Shown here piece after piece: positions 40,851-50,409 of a DNA stretch of 64,000 nt. Source of the stretch: Treponema sp. (GTDB taxonomy: Bacteria; Spirochaetota; Spirochaetia; Treponematales; Treponemataceae). How positions within the stretch are numbered: position 1 is the stretch's first letter; every line of letters begins with the position of its first letter. Below the pieces are notes generated by a model. It did no database searches. It was not told where the DNA came from and was given only the letters and a program-made list of their open reading frames with translations. The stretch lies in the NCBI GenBank assembly GCA_017470605.1, contig JAFUYH010000021.1, positions 1 through 64,000 of the forward strand, read 5' to 3'. The translations under genes and the position numbers were made by a program.

Positions 40851-41981
40851 ATGAAATTTACATTTGATAGAGATGCAATGATTAAAGAAATTGCAATTGC
40901 ACAGGAAGTTATTACAACTAAAAGTCCTCTTTCTATTCTTTCTAATATTTTGCTGATTGCTAAAAATAATGAATTGATTATTAAGGCAACAGATTCAACA
41001 TTAAAATTTACGACTATTGTTCCTGTAGATATTCAGGAAGAAGGAAGTACAACAATTTTCTGTGATAAGTTCATGAGTATTCTTTCTTCTATACCTTCTG
41101 GAGATGTTGAATTTATTCAGGAAGATATTGAAGTAACAATTAAACCAACAACTAAACGCTTTACTGCAAAACTTAAAAGTCAGACAAGTGATAAATTTCC
41201 AGAAATTGGAACAAGCGAAAATGTTCCTTTCTTTGAACTTCCTTCAAAAGAATTTAAGGAAATGATTAAGCAGACTATTTTTGCCGTTTCTGATGACCGC
41301 AACCGTTATTTTATGACAGGTGTATATTTTGTTAAAAATGGTGATGTTCTAACTATGGTAGCAACAGACGGACGTCGTCTTTCTTGTGATAAAAAATCTG
41401 GTTTTAACATTCCTGATTTTCAGCCTGCTATTATACCAACAAAAATTCTGCAGTGTATTTTAAAGAATGCTCCTGATGAAGGAAACATTCAGGTTGCAGT
41501 AATTGATAAATCTATTTTTGTAAAAATAGGAAATCTTGAATTTTCTTCTGTCTTGATTGAAGGTCAGTTCCCTAATTATCAGAAAGTAATTCCAGAAAAT
41601 CTTGCTCATTCAATCATGGTAAATAAAAATGATTTGGATGCTGCATTAAAACGCACAACAATCATGGTTGATAAAAAATTAAGCAGAATTATTTTTAGAA
41701 TTACTTCTGGTGAACTTAAGCTTATTTCTCCTGAATCTGACAGTGGTTCTGCAGATGAAATTATTCCATGCCGTTATGACGGACAGGATATTTCTATGGC
41801 ATTGAACTTTACTTATGTTACAGAGCCTCTTAAAGTAATTGATTCTGAAAATGTTGTTTTTGATTTTAATATCAATGAAGCAAGTGACGGTGAAGAAGCA
41901 AGTATTACAAAGGCAGTAATAATGAGAAGTGAACCTGCAAGTGATTATATTCATGTCATAATGCCATTCATGTTGTCATAG
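40851..41981 (+). CDS. dnaN: DNA polymerase III beta subunit (sliding clamp)
   Basis: 376 residues from the ATG at 40851 (MKFTFDRDAMIKEIAIAQ) with GGAG eight bases upstream. Three clamp repeats; DRNRYFMTGVYF, MVATDGRRLS, and the C-terminal EPASDYIHVIMPFMLS match DnaN. Forms the processivity ring. Confidence 0.97.
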   Translation: MKFTFDRDAMIKEIAIAQEVITTKSPLSILSNILLIAKNNELIIKATDSTLKFTTIVPVDIQEEGSTTIFCDKFMSILSSIPSGDVEFIQEDIEVTIKPTTKRFTAKLKSQTSDKFPEIGTSENVPFFELPSKEFKEMIKQTIFAVSDDRNRYFMTGVYFVKNGDVLTMVATDGRRLSCDKKSGFNIPDFQPAIIPTKILQCILKNAPDEGNIQVAVIDKSIFVKIGNLEFSSVLIEGQFPNYQKVIPENLAHSIMVNKNDLDAALKRTTIMVDKKLSRIIFRITSGELKLISPESDSGSADEIIPCRYDGQDISMALNFTYVTEPLKVIDSENVVFDFNINEASDGEEASITKAVIMRSEPASDYIHVIMPFMLS

Positions 41982-42001
41982 CAATGAATTAATAGGATTT
42001 T

Positions 42002-43123
42002 ATGCCGTTTCTTTATCAGAGTTTTTATAATTTCCGCAATCTAAAAAACGATACAATAGACCTTTCTTCAAGAGAGGTCTATTTTGTTGGAGAAAACGGA
42101 CAGGGAAAAAGTAATATTCTGGAATCCCTGTATTATGCCTCTTATGGAATTTCTTTTAGAACCCATGTTGATTCTCAGATTATAAAAAATGGTGAAAAAA
42201 ATTTCAGCCTGAATTCCATGTATACAAGAAGTGATTCAGAAACTCATAAAATTTCAGTAATTTTTGAAAATAACAAAAAAAGAATAGAAAAAGACGGTAA
42301 AAAAATTCAGGATAGAAAGGAACTTATTAATACTATTCCATGTATTCTTTTTTGTCATGATGATTTACGTTTTGCAACTGGTGAACCAGAAGCGCGCAGA
42401 TTTTTTATAGATCAGTCTTTAAGTCTTTATGATTCTTTATATCTTGATGATATAAGGAATTATAAAAAAATATTAAAGAGCCGGAACTTAATTCTTAAAA
42501 ATCATGAATATGAAATGCTTGATATTTATGACAAGCAGCTTGCACAGATAGGTCTTATAGTTCAGGATAAACGTAAAAAAGCGATTTTTCAGTTTAATCA
42601 GATATTTGGTAAACTTTTTGAAGAAATTACCGGAATAGATGGTGTTTCAATTTCTTATCATCCTTCATGGAAAGAAATTGATGTTCTTACTGCAGAAGGT
42701 CTTTCTACTGGTGAAAAAAAATTTCCTGCTGCGCAGGATATTTTAAATGTCCTTAAACTTAACAGGGAAAAAGATAAGGTAATGGAAACTACCCTTTCTG
42801 GCCCTCATAGAGATAGAATTGATTTTGTGCGCAATCATCATTTTTTTGTACCAACAGCTTCTACAGGACAATGCCGCCTTATTTCACTTATACTGAGAGT
42901 TGCTCAATCAGTTTATTATACAAGAGTTACTGGATTAAAACCTGTTTTACTGATGGATGATGTTTTACTGGAACTGGATCCGGATAAGAGGGCAAAACTT
43001 ACAGCTCTGCTTCCTGAATATGAACAGCTTTTCTGTACTTTTCTTCCTGGTGAACCTTACGAAAGATACATGCATGAAACTACAAAAATATATAAAATAA
43101 AAGGAGGTGAATGGCATGAATGA
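42002..43123 (+). CDS. recF: DNA replication and repair protein RecF
   Basis: 373 residues. Walker A GENGQGKSNILESLYYASYG (residues 30-37 core), signature TASTGQCRLISLILRVAQ (residues before the Walker B), Walker B PVLLMDDVLLELD. Helps load RecA at gaps. Overlaps the DUF721 gene by 8 bases. Confidence 0.95.
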   Translation: MPFLYQSFYNFRNLKNDTIDLSSREVYFVGENGQGKSNILESLYYASYGISFRTHVDSQIIKNGEKNFSLNSMYTRSDSETHKISVIFENNKKRIEKDGKKIQDRKELINTIPCILFCHDDLRFATGEPEARRFFIDQSLSLYDSLYLDDIRNYKKILKSRNLILKNHEYEMLDIYDKQLAQIGLIVQDKRKKAIFQFNQIFGKLFEEITGIDGVSISYHPSWKEIDVLTAEGLSTGEKKFPAAQDILNVLKLNREKDKVMETTLSGPHRDRIDFVRNHHFFVPTASTGQCRLISLILRVAQSVYYTRVTGLKPVLLMDDVLLELDPDKRAKLTALLPEYEQLFCTFLPGEPYERYMHETTKIYKIKGGEWHE

Positions 43124-43649
43124 TTTTATTACTTCTTCTGACATAATGTTAAAAATTGCGGATTTCAAATCTTACTCAGAAGGAAAAGAAATTACCTCTG
43201 TCTGGAAAAATGTTGTATCAAAAATAAAAAGTTATCAGTCTGATGATGATGCAGAAATGACTCTGGGAGAAAAACTTTCTGCAAGTACAAGAGTTATAGA
43301 TTTTAAAAACGGTGTTTTGCTTATAGAAACTGACCATTCTGGATGGATTCAATATTTAAACTTTTACAAGAAGTTTATTATAAAGGGAATTAAGATGGCT
43401 ATTCCTGAATTAAAAATTTCTTCTCTTGCTTTCAGGGTTGCGGGTTCAGATATAAAGCTGAATGACAATTATGAGGAAGATGTAGAAAAAAGCTGGAAGA
43501 AGATGGAAGAAAAACTTGATGCCCAGGAAGAAGCTGTAAAGAAATATGTAGAAAAGAAAAATGAAAAAAAAGAAGATTTACCGCCAGAATTAGCGTCAAA
43601 GTTTGAGAGTATAATTCAGAATATGTTGACCAATTCCGAAAATAAATGA
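43116..43649 (+). CDS. DUF721 family protein (DciA-type helicase-loading factor candidate)
   Basis: 177 residues from the ATG at 43116, eight bases after AAGGAGG (a GTG at 43107 overlaps that site and is less likely). The core VLLIETDHSGWIQYLNFYKKFIIKGI is the DUF721 signature; the tail is charged and coiled-coil-like. DUF721/DciA proteins bind DnaB in bacteria lacking DnaC; the location in the dnaA-dnaN-recF block supports that. Confidence 0.85.
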   Translation: MNDFITSSDIMLKIADFKSYSEGKEITSVWKNVVSKIKSYQSDDDAEMTLGEKLSASTRVIDFKNGVLLIETDHSGWIQYLNFYKKFIIKGIKMAIPELKISSLAFRVAGSDIKLNDNYEEDVEKSWKKMEEKLDAQEEAVKKYVEKKNEKKEDLPPELASKFESIIQNMLTNSENK

Positions 43650-43713
43650 TATATTTTATTACTATTTTTATCTTATTTGAAAAAATTTTTTTAATATATA
43701 AGGAGTACGTTCC

Positions 43714-43869
43714 ATGAAAAGAACATATCAACCAAGTAAAGTAAAGCGCAATAGAAAATTCGGCTTCAGAGCTAGAATGGCTACAAAAGGCGGAAGAAAA
43801 GTTTTGGCTAGACGCCGCGCTAAGGGAAGAGCTAAACTTACTGTTTCTGACGAAAAGAAGAAGTACTAA
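43714..43869 (+). CDS. rpmH: Ribosomal protein bL34
   Basis: 51 residues, too short for many gene callers. [18 protein letters not shown], then [20 protein letters not shown], is L34. AAGGAG precedes the ATG. Directly followed by rnpA. Confidence 0.97.
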   Translation: MKRTYQPSKVKRNRKFGFRARMATKGGRKVLARRRAKGRAKLTVSDEKKKY

Positions 43870-43875
43870 TTAGGG

Positions 43876-44238
43876 ATGGAAACAGACTTGATAAAGACGG
43901 GATTTTTTAAACGTGAAGAACGAATAAAAAATCCCGCTGATTTTAAAAAGCTGTTTAAAAGTGGGAACAAGATAAGTATTCCTGGTGCAAAACTTTTCTT
44001 TTTAGAAAACGGACTGGGAATGAACCGGGTTGGTTTTCCTTTAATGCGTGGATACGGTAACGCCGTTGAAAGGAACTTATCAAAAAGATACAGCCGTGAA
44101 GTCTATCGTTTATTTAAATCACATCTGAACACCGGATACGATATGTTGTTTTTAATCTATCCTGGAAATGACTCGTTCAACTCGCGATGTGAACAAATTC
44201 GTTTGTTGTGTGAAAAGGCTGGATTAATTAAGGAATAA
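43876..44238 (+). CDS. rnpA: Ribonuclease P protein component
   Basis: 120 residues. The RNR-type motif appears as GNAVERNLSKRYSREVYR, with RIKNPADFKKLFKSG at the start. It binds the RNase P RNA to process tRNA 5-prime ends. Six bases after rpmH; ribosome site is weak (AGGGATGG overlaps the start). Confidence 0.94.
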   Translation: METDLIKTGFFKREERIKNPADFKKLFKSGNKISIPGAKLFFLENGLGMNRVGFPLMRGYGNAVERNLSKRYSREVYRLFKSHLNTGYDMLFLIYPGNDSFNSRCEQIRLLCEKAGLIKE

Positions 44239-44241
44239 TCT

Positions 44242-44487
44242 GTGATAAAAACTCTGACGGGTCTTGTTAGAAAATTTTTCATATCTTTTTTCTGTTTTTT
44301 TATCCGTGCTTATCAAATTTGTATTTCTCCTTTGTTTCCGCCAAGTTGCCGCTACACTCCTACGTGTTCGGCTTATGCGCTGGAAGCAATAAAAAAATAT
44401 GGACCTGGTAAGGGACTTCTTCTTTCAATCAAACGAATAATGCGTTGTAATCCATATCATGAAGGCGGGTACGATCCTGTTCCTTAA
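44242..44487 (+). CDS. yidD: Membrane protein insertion efficiency factor YidD
   Basis: 81 residues, starting with GTG three bases after the rnpA stop. YidD hallmarks: [27 protein letters not shown] and [17 protein letters not shown]. Assists YidC in membrane protein insertion. Confidence 0.96.
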   Translation: MIKTLTGLVRKFFISFFCFFIRAYQICISPLFPPSCRYTPTCSAYALEAIKKYGPGKGLLLSIKRIMRCNPYHEGGYDPVP

Positions 44488-44534
44488 TTTGCTATTGGGC
44501 AGGGGTTGCCAGCGGCCTTACATTAGGAGAAAAA

Positions 44535-46343
44535 ATGAATAAAAATACTGTATGGGCAATTGTATTGTCTACACTTGTTATTTTCTTAAGTTATTTTGTT
44601 CTTCCGTTAATTTTTCCTTCATTGCGTCCAGTTGTAGAAGCTCCAGCAGAAGTTGCTGCAGAAATGGAAGCAGAAGCAGAAAATTCTGGTGAAAATCAGG
44701 TTGCGGAATTAGAACTTGGCCTTGCAGAAGAAAAAGATTCTGTACAGGAAGAAGAAGTAAAAATTTCCGAAGAAACTATTACAGTTCTTACGGATAAAGC
44801 AGAAATCATCCTTACAAATAAGGGTGGAGACATTTTAAGTTATAAACTTGTAGAGCATAACGACAAGGACACAGGAACAGGAGTTCAAATTTCTGACAAT
44901 GTTTCTGATGTAAACAGAACTTGTGCTCTGGCTCTTGGCATTGCAGAAAATAAAATTATTGATGATTTGTTTACTGTAGAAAAAGTTGATGACTACACAT
45001 ATTTCTTTAAGAAAAACTTTTCTTATAACGGTAAGAAATTTTCGCTTGGAAAACGCTACACTTTTATGCCGGGCGAATATGTATTTAAACTTGATATTTT
45101 TATTCATACAGATAATGTAAACGGTCTGAATTTTGACGGTGCTTCTTACACTCTTAGAACTTCTCCACAGATTGGACCTCATTTTAATCCAAAACAGAAT
45201 CGTTATGAAAACCGCCAGTATCTTGCATTTAATGGCAGTAAAACAAAAAAGATTGTTTTAGGATCAAATCAGTTTAAGCGTTATGACAAAGATTTTGTGT
45301 GGAGTGGAATTGCCGGAAAATACTTTATTGAACTTGTAATTCCTAGTTCTGCAGAAACCATTAATGCGGGATTCTATTCTTCTGCTGTAGAAGTAGAAGA
45401 TTATGCTAATGCCCAGGCTATGCTGGAACGCAAGGCCTTTACAGGTTCAGATATTCAGGATTCGTACTATATGTACTTTGGTCCTAGAAATGAAAAAGAA
45501 CTTAAACGCTATAACGTATCTGAAAACAACGGTTGGGGCTTAAGCGGATACCGTTTGAATCAGGCTTTGCAGACTTACGACTGGCTTAAATGGCTGGAAA
45601 CAATTCTTAAGTTTATTCTTGAACTGCTTTACAAGGTTGTTCGCAACTGGGGTGTAGCAATTATCATCATGACTATCCTGCTTAAGTTGGCAATGTTCCC
45701 TCTTTCTAAAAAACAGTCTTTGGGAACTTTGAAGATGCAGGAACTGCAGCCAAAAATGCAGGCTATTCAGGCTAAGTATAAAGATGACCAGCAGAAAATG
45801 CAGATTGAAACGTCTAAGCTTTATAAGGAAGCAGGCTACAACCCTGCAAGCGGATGTCTGCCAATGCTCTTCCAGTTCCTTATTCTTTTTGCTATGTATG
45901 ACCTGTTTAACAATTACTTTGAATTCCGCGGGGCTATGTTTATTCCTGGCTGGATTCCAGACTTGTCTGCAGGTGACAGCGTTTATACACTCACAAAATT
46001 CAGTATTCCTCTTTTAGGAAATCAGATAAGAATTTTGCCGGTTGTTTATGTAGCTTCACAGCTTTTGTTCGGAAAAATTACACAGAACGGCGGTATGACT
46101 GCTGCAAACGGTCAGAATGCGGCTACAATGAAGTTTATGACTTACGGTATGCCAATCATGTTCTTCTTCCTCTTCTATAATGCTCCTTCTGGACTTATCC
46201 TTTACTGGACAATCAGTAACTTCTTCCAGATGGGTCAGCAGATTATCATTAACAAGATGATGGCAGAAAAAAAGGCAGAAATGACTGGAAAAAATTCACA
46301 GCAAAAAACAATTCCTCCAAAGGAAAAAGGTAAAAGAAAATAA
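44535..46343 (+). CDS. yidC: Membrane protein insertase YidC
   Basis: 602 residues. N-terminal helix (WAIVLSTLVIFLSYFVLPLIF), an acidic Glu/Ala stretch (36-80), a beta-sandwich periplasmic domain as in diderm YidC, and the C-terminal helix bundle starting near NWGVAIIIMTILLKLAMFPLS with YKEAGYNPASGCLPMLFQ. Inserts and folds membrane proteins. AGGAG ribosome site. Confidence 0.96.
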   Translation: MNKNTVWAIVLSTLVIFLSYFVLPLIFPSLRPVVEAPAEVAAEMEAEAENSGENQVAELELGLAEEKDSVQEEEVKISEETITVLTDKAEIILTNKGGDILSYKLVEHNDKDTGTGVQISDNVSDVNRTCALALGIAENKIIDDLFTVEKVDDYTYFFKKNFSYNGKKFSLGKRYTFMPGEYVFKLDIFIHTDNVNGLNFDGASYTLRTSPQIGPHFNPKQNRYENRQYLAFNGSKTKKIVLGSNQFKRYDKDFVWSGIAGKYFIELVIPSSAETINAGFYSSAVEVEDYANAQAMLERKAFTGSDIQDSYYMYFGPRNEKELKRYNVSENNGWGLSGYRLNQALQTYDWLKWLETILKFILELLYKVVRNWGVAIIIMTILLKLAMFPLSKKQSLGTLKMQELQPKMQAIQAKYKDDQQKMQIETSKLYKEAGYNPASGCLPMLFQFLILFAMYDLFNNYFEFRGAMFIPGWIPDLSAGDSVYTLTKFSIPLLGNQIRILPVVYVASQLLFGKITQNGGMTAANGQNAATMKFMTYGMPIMFFFLFYNAPSGLILYWTISNFFQMGQQIIINKMMAEKKAEMTGKNSQQKTIPPKEKGKRK

Positions 46344-46356
46344 AAAACAGATTGTC

Positions 46357-46411
46357 ATTCCCGCACTTGATGCGGGAATCTGAAAAAGATTATCTGGTCA
46401 AGCCAGATAAT
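46357..46411. repeat. Two adjacent 9-5-9 hairpin repeats in opposite orientation
   Basis: ATTCCCGCA-CTTGA-TGCGGGAAT (46357-46379) is followed 9 bases later by ATTATCTGG-TCAAG-CCAGATAAT (46389-46411). Head-to-head copies of the family, in the yidC-khpB gap; the pair could act as a terminator or mRNA stabiliser. Confidence 0.8.
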
Positions 46412-46494
46412 GACAATGTGCCAACAAATAAAATTATATTTGGACAGATAATTATATTGAACTTGATAATGACAAGTTCAAAGGAGATACAAAA

Positions 46495-47187
46495 ATGACT
46501 TACGAGTACGAAGGAAAAACTGAAAAAGAAGCAATTGAAATGGCTGCAAACGACCTGGGACTTGAAAGAGACCAGTTTGATGTGGAAATTCTTGAAACAC
46601 AGAAAAAATCTATTTTTAACAAGGGATATGTAAAAATCAGAATTCATACTCTTGATGATGCTGCTCCAAAGGGAGCTTTTGAGCGAGAAGAGAAACATAC
46701 AAGACTTGTTGCAGATCCACTTCCACAGGGTGAATTTGAACAGAAACTTATTGAATTCATTACAAATATCATTGAAAAGATGGGATATGATGTAAAAGTT
46801 TCCATTGCTTACCGCGAAGACAAAAAACTTGGAGTAAAACTTGATTCATCTTATTCTTCAATTCTTATTGGACGCAAAGGAAAGAATCTTGATGCACTGC
46901 AGCTGCTTGCAAATATTTATGCAGGCCGCCTTGGTCATGAAGAAGTTCGTGTAATTCTTGATACAGAAAACTACAGAATCCGCAGAGAAGAATCGCTTGT
47001 TCGTCTTGCCTACACTACTGCAGACAAAGTTCGTTTAAGCCATAATTCAATTCTTCTGGAACCAATGAATCCTTTTGAAAGACGTCTTATTCATACAACT
47101 TTGAATGACATTCCAGATGTTGACACAAAGAGCGAAGGTGAAGGAGTATACAAGCAGGTACGTGTTTTGTACAAAGGAGTTCGCTAA
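46495..47187 (+). CDS. khpB: RNA-binding protein KhpB (Jag/SpoIIIJ-associated)
   Basis: 230 residues. Jag_N domain (EYEGKTEKEAIEMAANDLGL), KH domain with SSILIGRKGKNLDALQLL, and R3H domain near the end (ERRLIHTTLNDIPDVDTKSEGEG). Binds RNA, with roles in cell shape and translation in other bacteria. Preceded by AAAGGAG; its stop overlaps the next start (TAATG). Confidence 0.94.
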   Translation: MTYEYEGKTEKEAIEMAANDLGLERDQFDVEILETQKKSIFNKGYVKIRIHTLDDAAPKGAFEREEKHTRLVADPLPQGEFEQKLIEFITNIIEKMGYDVKVSIAYREDKKLGVKLDSSYSSILIGRKGKNLDALQLLANIYAGRLGHEEVRVILDTENYRIRREESLVRLAYTTADKVRLSHNSILLEPMNPFERRLIHTTLNDIPDVDTKSEGEGVYKQVRVLYKGVR

Positions 47188-47996
47188 TGAAATTGAACTT
47201 TAAGAAACTTGCTGTTCTTTCTTTTCTGATTACAGGGCTTGGTATTCAGCTTTCTGCACAGGATAAGGCAAAAGCACTTGTTGGTGAAGCAAACTTTGCA
47301 AAACTGCTTGCAAATCCGCAGAATCACATAATGAGTACAAGCGAAGATATGAACAGTAAGATGATTCTTTTGCCTGAGACACCTTACAGTTCAAGAATTT
47401 TGAATAATCGTGTACCACGTAAAGAAAAGAATTTTTCATATCTCTGCGAAAATCTTTATTATCTTAAAAAAGATTTTCTACTTAAACAGAGCGGTTCTTC
47501 TGCAAAAGACATTACAATTGATGATGTTGCCCGCGTTTGCCGTTCAGTTTCTAAAATGCAGGGTATGATGTATCATTCAAGCACAAAAAAGAAAGACATG
47601 GTTCTTTATAAAAAGTGCTATATGGTTTCAGGACTTGGAAGCAAAGAGCCGATTCCAGACCAGAATACAGGCAATGCCGACGGACAGGTTTCTTACTGTC
47701 TGCAGGATGATAATTCTTTTGGCGAAAATACCTATAAACTGTCATATTTCCAGCAGGGCGACACTCTGCTTATGGAATTTACAATTCTGGATAAAATGGG
47801 CTTTTTGGGAGTTTATCCTATTAAGCCTGAAAAAATGAAGATTAATGTTCTTGTAACTGACTGTGGAGATTCACTTGTTCTTTATCTTTGTACAGACCTG
47901 GATGCAGAAAATCCTATGCTTGTAAAAAAGCAGATTCCTGAATCTATGGGTGAACGAATGGATGCTATTTATAAGTGGTTTATAAAGCAGTTTTAA
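47187..47996 (+). CDS. Exported protein of unknown function (DUF6675-like)
   Basis: 269 residues. A signal peptide ([18 protein letters not shown]) ends with an SAQ cleavage site. The mature part ([44 protein letters not shown]-like stretch [14 protein letters not shown]) resembles a treponemal family I associate with DUF6675, but I cannot name a function. Coupled to khpB by a one-base overlap. Confidence 0.65.
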   Translation: MKLNFKKLAVLSFLITGLGIQLSAQDKAKALVGEANFAKLLANPQNHIMSTSEDMNSKMILLPETPYSSRILNNRVPRKEKNFSYLCENLYYLKKDFLLKQSGSSAKDITIDDVARVCRSVSKMQGMMYHSSTKKKDMVLYKKCYMVSGLGSKEPIPDQNTGNADGQVSYCLQDDNSFGENTYKLSYFQQGDTLLMEFTILDKMGFLGVYPIKPEKMKINVLVTDCGDSLVLYLCTDLDAENPMLVKKQIPESMGERMDAIYKWFIKQF

Positions 47997-48007
47997 TTGG
48001 GATGAAA

Positions 48008-49090
48008 ATGAATAAAAATATTGGAAGAAAAATTATTGGCGGACTGATTTTTGGAACTCTGGTACTGGCCAGTGTTTCATGCAGTCCTAAAAAAACAAAT
48101 GCCGGTGCTGCTGGAGTACAGAAAGCACAGGAAGGAAAGAAAATGGAAATTGATGCATTGAAAGGAAAGGAAGGCGTTTTTGCCGTTTTGGAAACGGAAA
48201 AAGGAACAATTGTTTTGAATCTGTTTTATAAAGAGACTCCAATGACTGTAACAAACTTTGTTGGTCTTGCAGAAGGAACTCTTGATGCAGCAGGCGGAAA
48301 GCCATTTTATGATGGACTTAAGTTTCACCGCGTAATTGCAGACTTTATGATTCAGGGTGGAGACCCACGTGGAAACGGAACAGGCGGCCCTGGATATAAG
48401 TTCCCGGATGAATTTGTAGACGGATTTGTTTTTGATAAGCCTGGAAAACTTGCTATGGCAAACTCTGGTGCAAATACAAACGGAAGTCAGTTCTTTATTA
48501 CACACGTTCCTACAGACTGGTTGAACTACAAGCACACAATTTTTGGTGAAGTTGTAACTGGCCAGGATGTTGTAAATGCTGTTGCTCAGAATGATACAAT
48601 AAAATCTTTGAAGATTATCCGTCAGGGTGCAGATGCAGAAAAGTTTACAGCATCTCAGGCAGATTTTGACAGGTTGATTGAAGGACAGAAAAAAGCTAAC
48701 GAAGAGCGCGAAGCAAAGAAATTTGCTGCCGTAACAGAAGGATGTACAAAAACAAAAAACGGTATTTACTACAGAATTGAAAAGGAAGGTTCTGGCGAAG
48801 TTTGCGGAGCTGGAAAGAAAGTTTCTGTAGACTATCAGGGATATTTAGTTGACGGTACAATTTTTGATGCTTCTAAGGGCTTCCATCCACAGGGACACGA
48901 AGCTCTTGATTTTACAACCGGTGCCGGCCAGATGATTCCTGGTTTTGACCAGATGGTTCAGGAAATGAAGGTTGGAGAAACAAGAGTAATGGTTCTTCCG
49001 CCAGAACTGGCTTACGGAAGTCAGGGCTATCCTGGAGTAATTCCTGGTAATGCTTATATCTGTTTTGATGTTACTTTGTTGAAGTTCTAA
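48008..49090 (+). CDS. Dual-family immunophilin lipoprotein: cyclophilin plus FKBP peptidyl-prolyl isomerase
   Basis: 360 residues from the ATG at 48008 (GGGA five bases before). The N-terminus ends LVLASVSC, a relaxed spirochaetal lipobox. Residues about 45-205 are a cyclophilin: [41 protein letters not shown]. Residues about 265-360 are an [55 protein letters not shown]. Two unrelated isomerase folds in one envelope protein should give broad proline-isomerase and chaperone activity on exported proteins. Such fusions are rare. Followed by a 9-5-9 hairpin and a terminator. Confidence 0.9.
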   Translation: MNKNIGRKIIGGLIFGTLVLASVSCSPKKTNAGAAGVQKAQEGKKMEIDALKGKEGVFAVLETEKGTIVLNLFYKETPMTVTNFVGLAEGTLDAAGGKPFYDGLKFHRVIADFMIQGGDPRGNGTGGPGYKFPDEFVDGFVFDKPGKLAMANSGANTNGSQFFITHVPTDWLNYKHTIFGEVVTGQDVVNAVAQNDTIKSLKIIRQGADAEKFTASQADFDRLIEGQKKANEEREAKKFAAVTEGCTKTKNGIYYRIEKEGSGEVCGAGKKVSVDYQGYLVDGTIFDASKGFHPQGHEALDFTTGAGQMIPGFDQMVQEMKVGETRVMVLPPELAYGSQGYPGVIPGNAYICFDVTLLKF

Positions 49091-49093
49091 GAG

Positions 49094-49116
49094 ATTGTCC
49101 GGTCAAGCCGGACAAT
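49094..49116 (+). repeat. 23-bp 9-5-9 hairpin repeat (best-preserved copy)
   Basis: Arms ATTGTCCGG and CCGGACAAT around TCAAG, followed by GACA, three bases after the immunophilin stop. Confidence 0.87.
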
Positions 49117-49146
49117 GACATTTAGTTGTCAATGACAAGTTGGAAA

Positions 49147-49180
49147 AGGCCTTCTGTGGTTAGCAGAAGGCCTTTTTTTT
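49147..49180 (+). terminator. Rho-independent terminator
   Basis: AGGCCTTCTG and CAGAAGGCCT around TGGTTAG, then eight T. Ends the khpB-immunophilin transcript, facing the metF 3-prime end. Confidence 0.92.
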
Positions 49181-49191
49181 ATGATTAATTG

Positions 49192-50091
49192 TTATTTAAT
49201 TATTGGCGGTACATCGAAGAGGGATTTTGTTGCTTCGTAGATTTTGCGGGCAACAAGCGGGTTATTCATGGTGTAAAGGTGGATTCCCTGAACACCGTGA
49301 GTAACAAGGTCTACAATCTGGTCTATGGCGTAGGCAATTCCGGCATCGCGGATAGCTTCCGGGTGGTCGGCATAGCGTTCCATCATGTCTGTGAATTTTT
49401 TAGGAAGCACGGCATTTGTCATGCTGACCATGCGTTCGATAGATTTTTTGTTGGTAGCTGGCATAATTCCGGCTTCAATAGGTACGTTAATTCCCTTTAT
49501 CTGGCAGCGTTCCAAAAATCTGTAAAACTGTTCGTTATCAAAGAAAAGCTGAGAAAGAAGATGGCTGGCACCGGCGTCTACTTTCTTTTTAAGAAAATCA
49601 ATATCATCATAAACTGAATCAGACTGGGGATGGAGTTCCGGATAGCAGGCTCCTAAAATCTTAAAATATTTGCCGTCTGTCCGGCGGCTGTCAAAATCCT
49701 TTATAAAAGAAATTAAGTCGCTGGCATGGTGGAAGTCGCCGGCAGGTTCTTTGCCTTCTACGCGGTCGCCACGGAGGGCGAGGATATTATCTATTCCGGC
49801 CTGCTGGAACTGTTCCAGAACATACTGGGCATCTGAGCGGGTCATGTTAAGGCATGGCATGTGGATTACAGATTCTACGTTGCATACATCTTTTATGTGT
49901 TTTGCAATTGCAACTGCATTATCACAATTTTCGCTTCCGCCAGCTCCAAAAGTAACAGAAATAAAATCTGGAGCAAGACCTCTTAATTCATCGAGTGTAG
50001 AAAAGATTGTGTCGATGGGCATATTTTTCTTTGGAGGGAAAACTTCGAAAGAAAAAATTGTTTTGTTTGAAAAATTTGTTTCGTATAACAT
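49192..50091 (-). CDS. metF: Methylenetetrahydrofolate reductase family protein
   Basis: 299 residues, normal for MetF. TIFSFEVFPPKK (substrate Glu), FISVTFGAGGSENCD, MPCLNMTRSDAQ, NILALRGDRVEG, and ASHLLSQLFFDNEQFYRF with IEAGIMPATNKK support it. It reduces 5,10-methylene-THF to 5-methyl-THF, for methionine synthesis, with FAD. About 440 bases of structured, gene-free DNA lie upstream. Confidence 0.94.
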   Translation of the reverse strand: MLYETNFSNKTIFSFEVFPPKKNMPIDTIFSTLDELRGLAPDFISVTFGAGGSENCDNAVAIAKHIKDVCNVESVIHMPCLNMTRSDAQYVLEQFQQAGIDNILALRGDRVEGKEPAGDFHHASDLISFIKDFDSRRTDGKYFKILGACYPELHPQSDSVYDDIDFLKKKVDAGASHLLSQLFFDNEQFYRFLERCQIKGINVPIEAGIMPATNKKSIERMVSMTNAVLPKKFTDMMERYADHPEAIRDAGIAYAIDQIVDLVTHGVQGIHLYTMNNPLVARKIYEATKSLFDVPPIIK

Positions 50092-50204
50092 GAAATGTTA
50101 TTATAAAGAGAAACGGGAAGTATGGGAAGATGGAAATTATTTGTACATCCGTACAGTCAGGGCTTCCGCATTATAAAAAGATTTACGTAATCTTGGCGCG
50201 AGGG

Positions 50205-50317
50205 AGCGGGGCGTGGTACAAAAACACTCTTTTTGTGGCTGCCGCGTAAGCGGCAGGTGTAATAGTTTCTATACCACAAAAAGTGTGTAGCGCATTATTG
50301 CGCGGTTTTGTACCACG
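50205..50317 (+). other. Structured hairpin element (copy B), upstream of metF
   Basis: GGGGCGT leads to outer stem CGTGGTACAAAA (50212-50223)/TTTTGTACCACG (50306-50317). Inside: a 15-bp stem (50224-50238/50274-50288, one two-base mismatch), directly followed on its 5-prime side by a GNRA hairpin CTGCCGC-GTAA-GCGGCAG (50239-50256), with a 17-base single strand ending AATAGTTTCTATA on the other side. One A later comes GCGC-ATTATT-GCGC (50290-50303). Same plan as at 22.6 kb. Orientation is antisense to metF and the transporter gene. Confidence 0.65.
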
Positions 50318-50409
50318 AAGCCGCGACCGGGAGCCATGTTTTCGCAAAATTAATTTATAATGCGGAACCCTTGTCCGTACAGTTTACTAAACGGTAGTTT
50401 TAAACAGGT

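Noticed and set aside
50212-50317. SAM or cobalamin riboswitch for metF
   Set aside because: The element lies on the opposite strand to metF in its conserved orientation and lacks motifs I know from those riboswitches.
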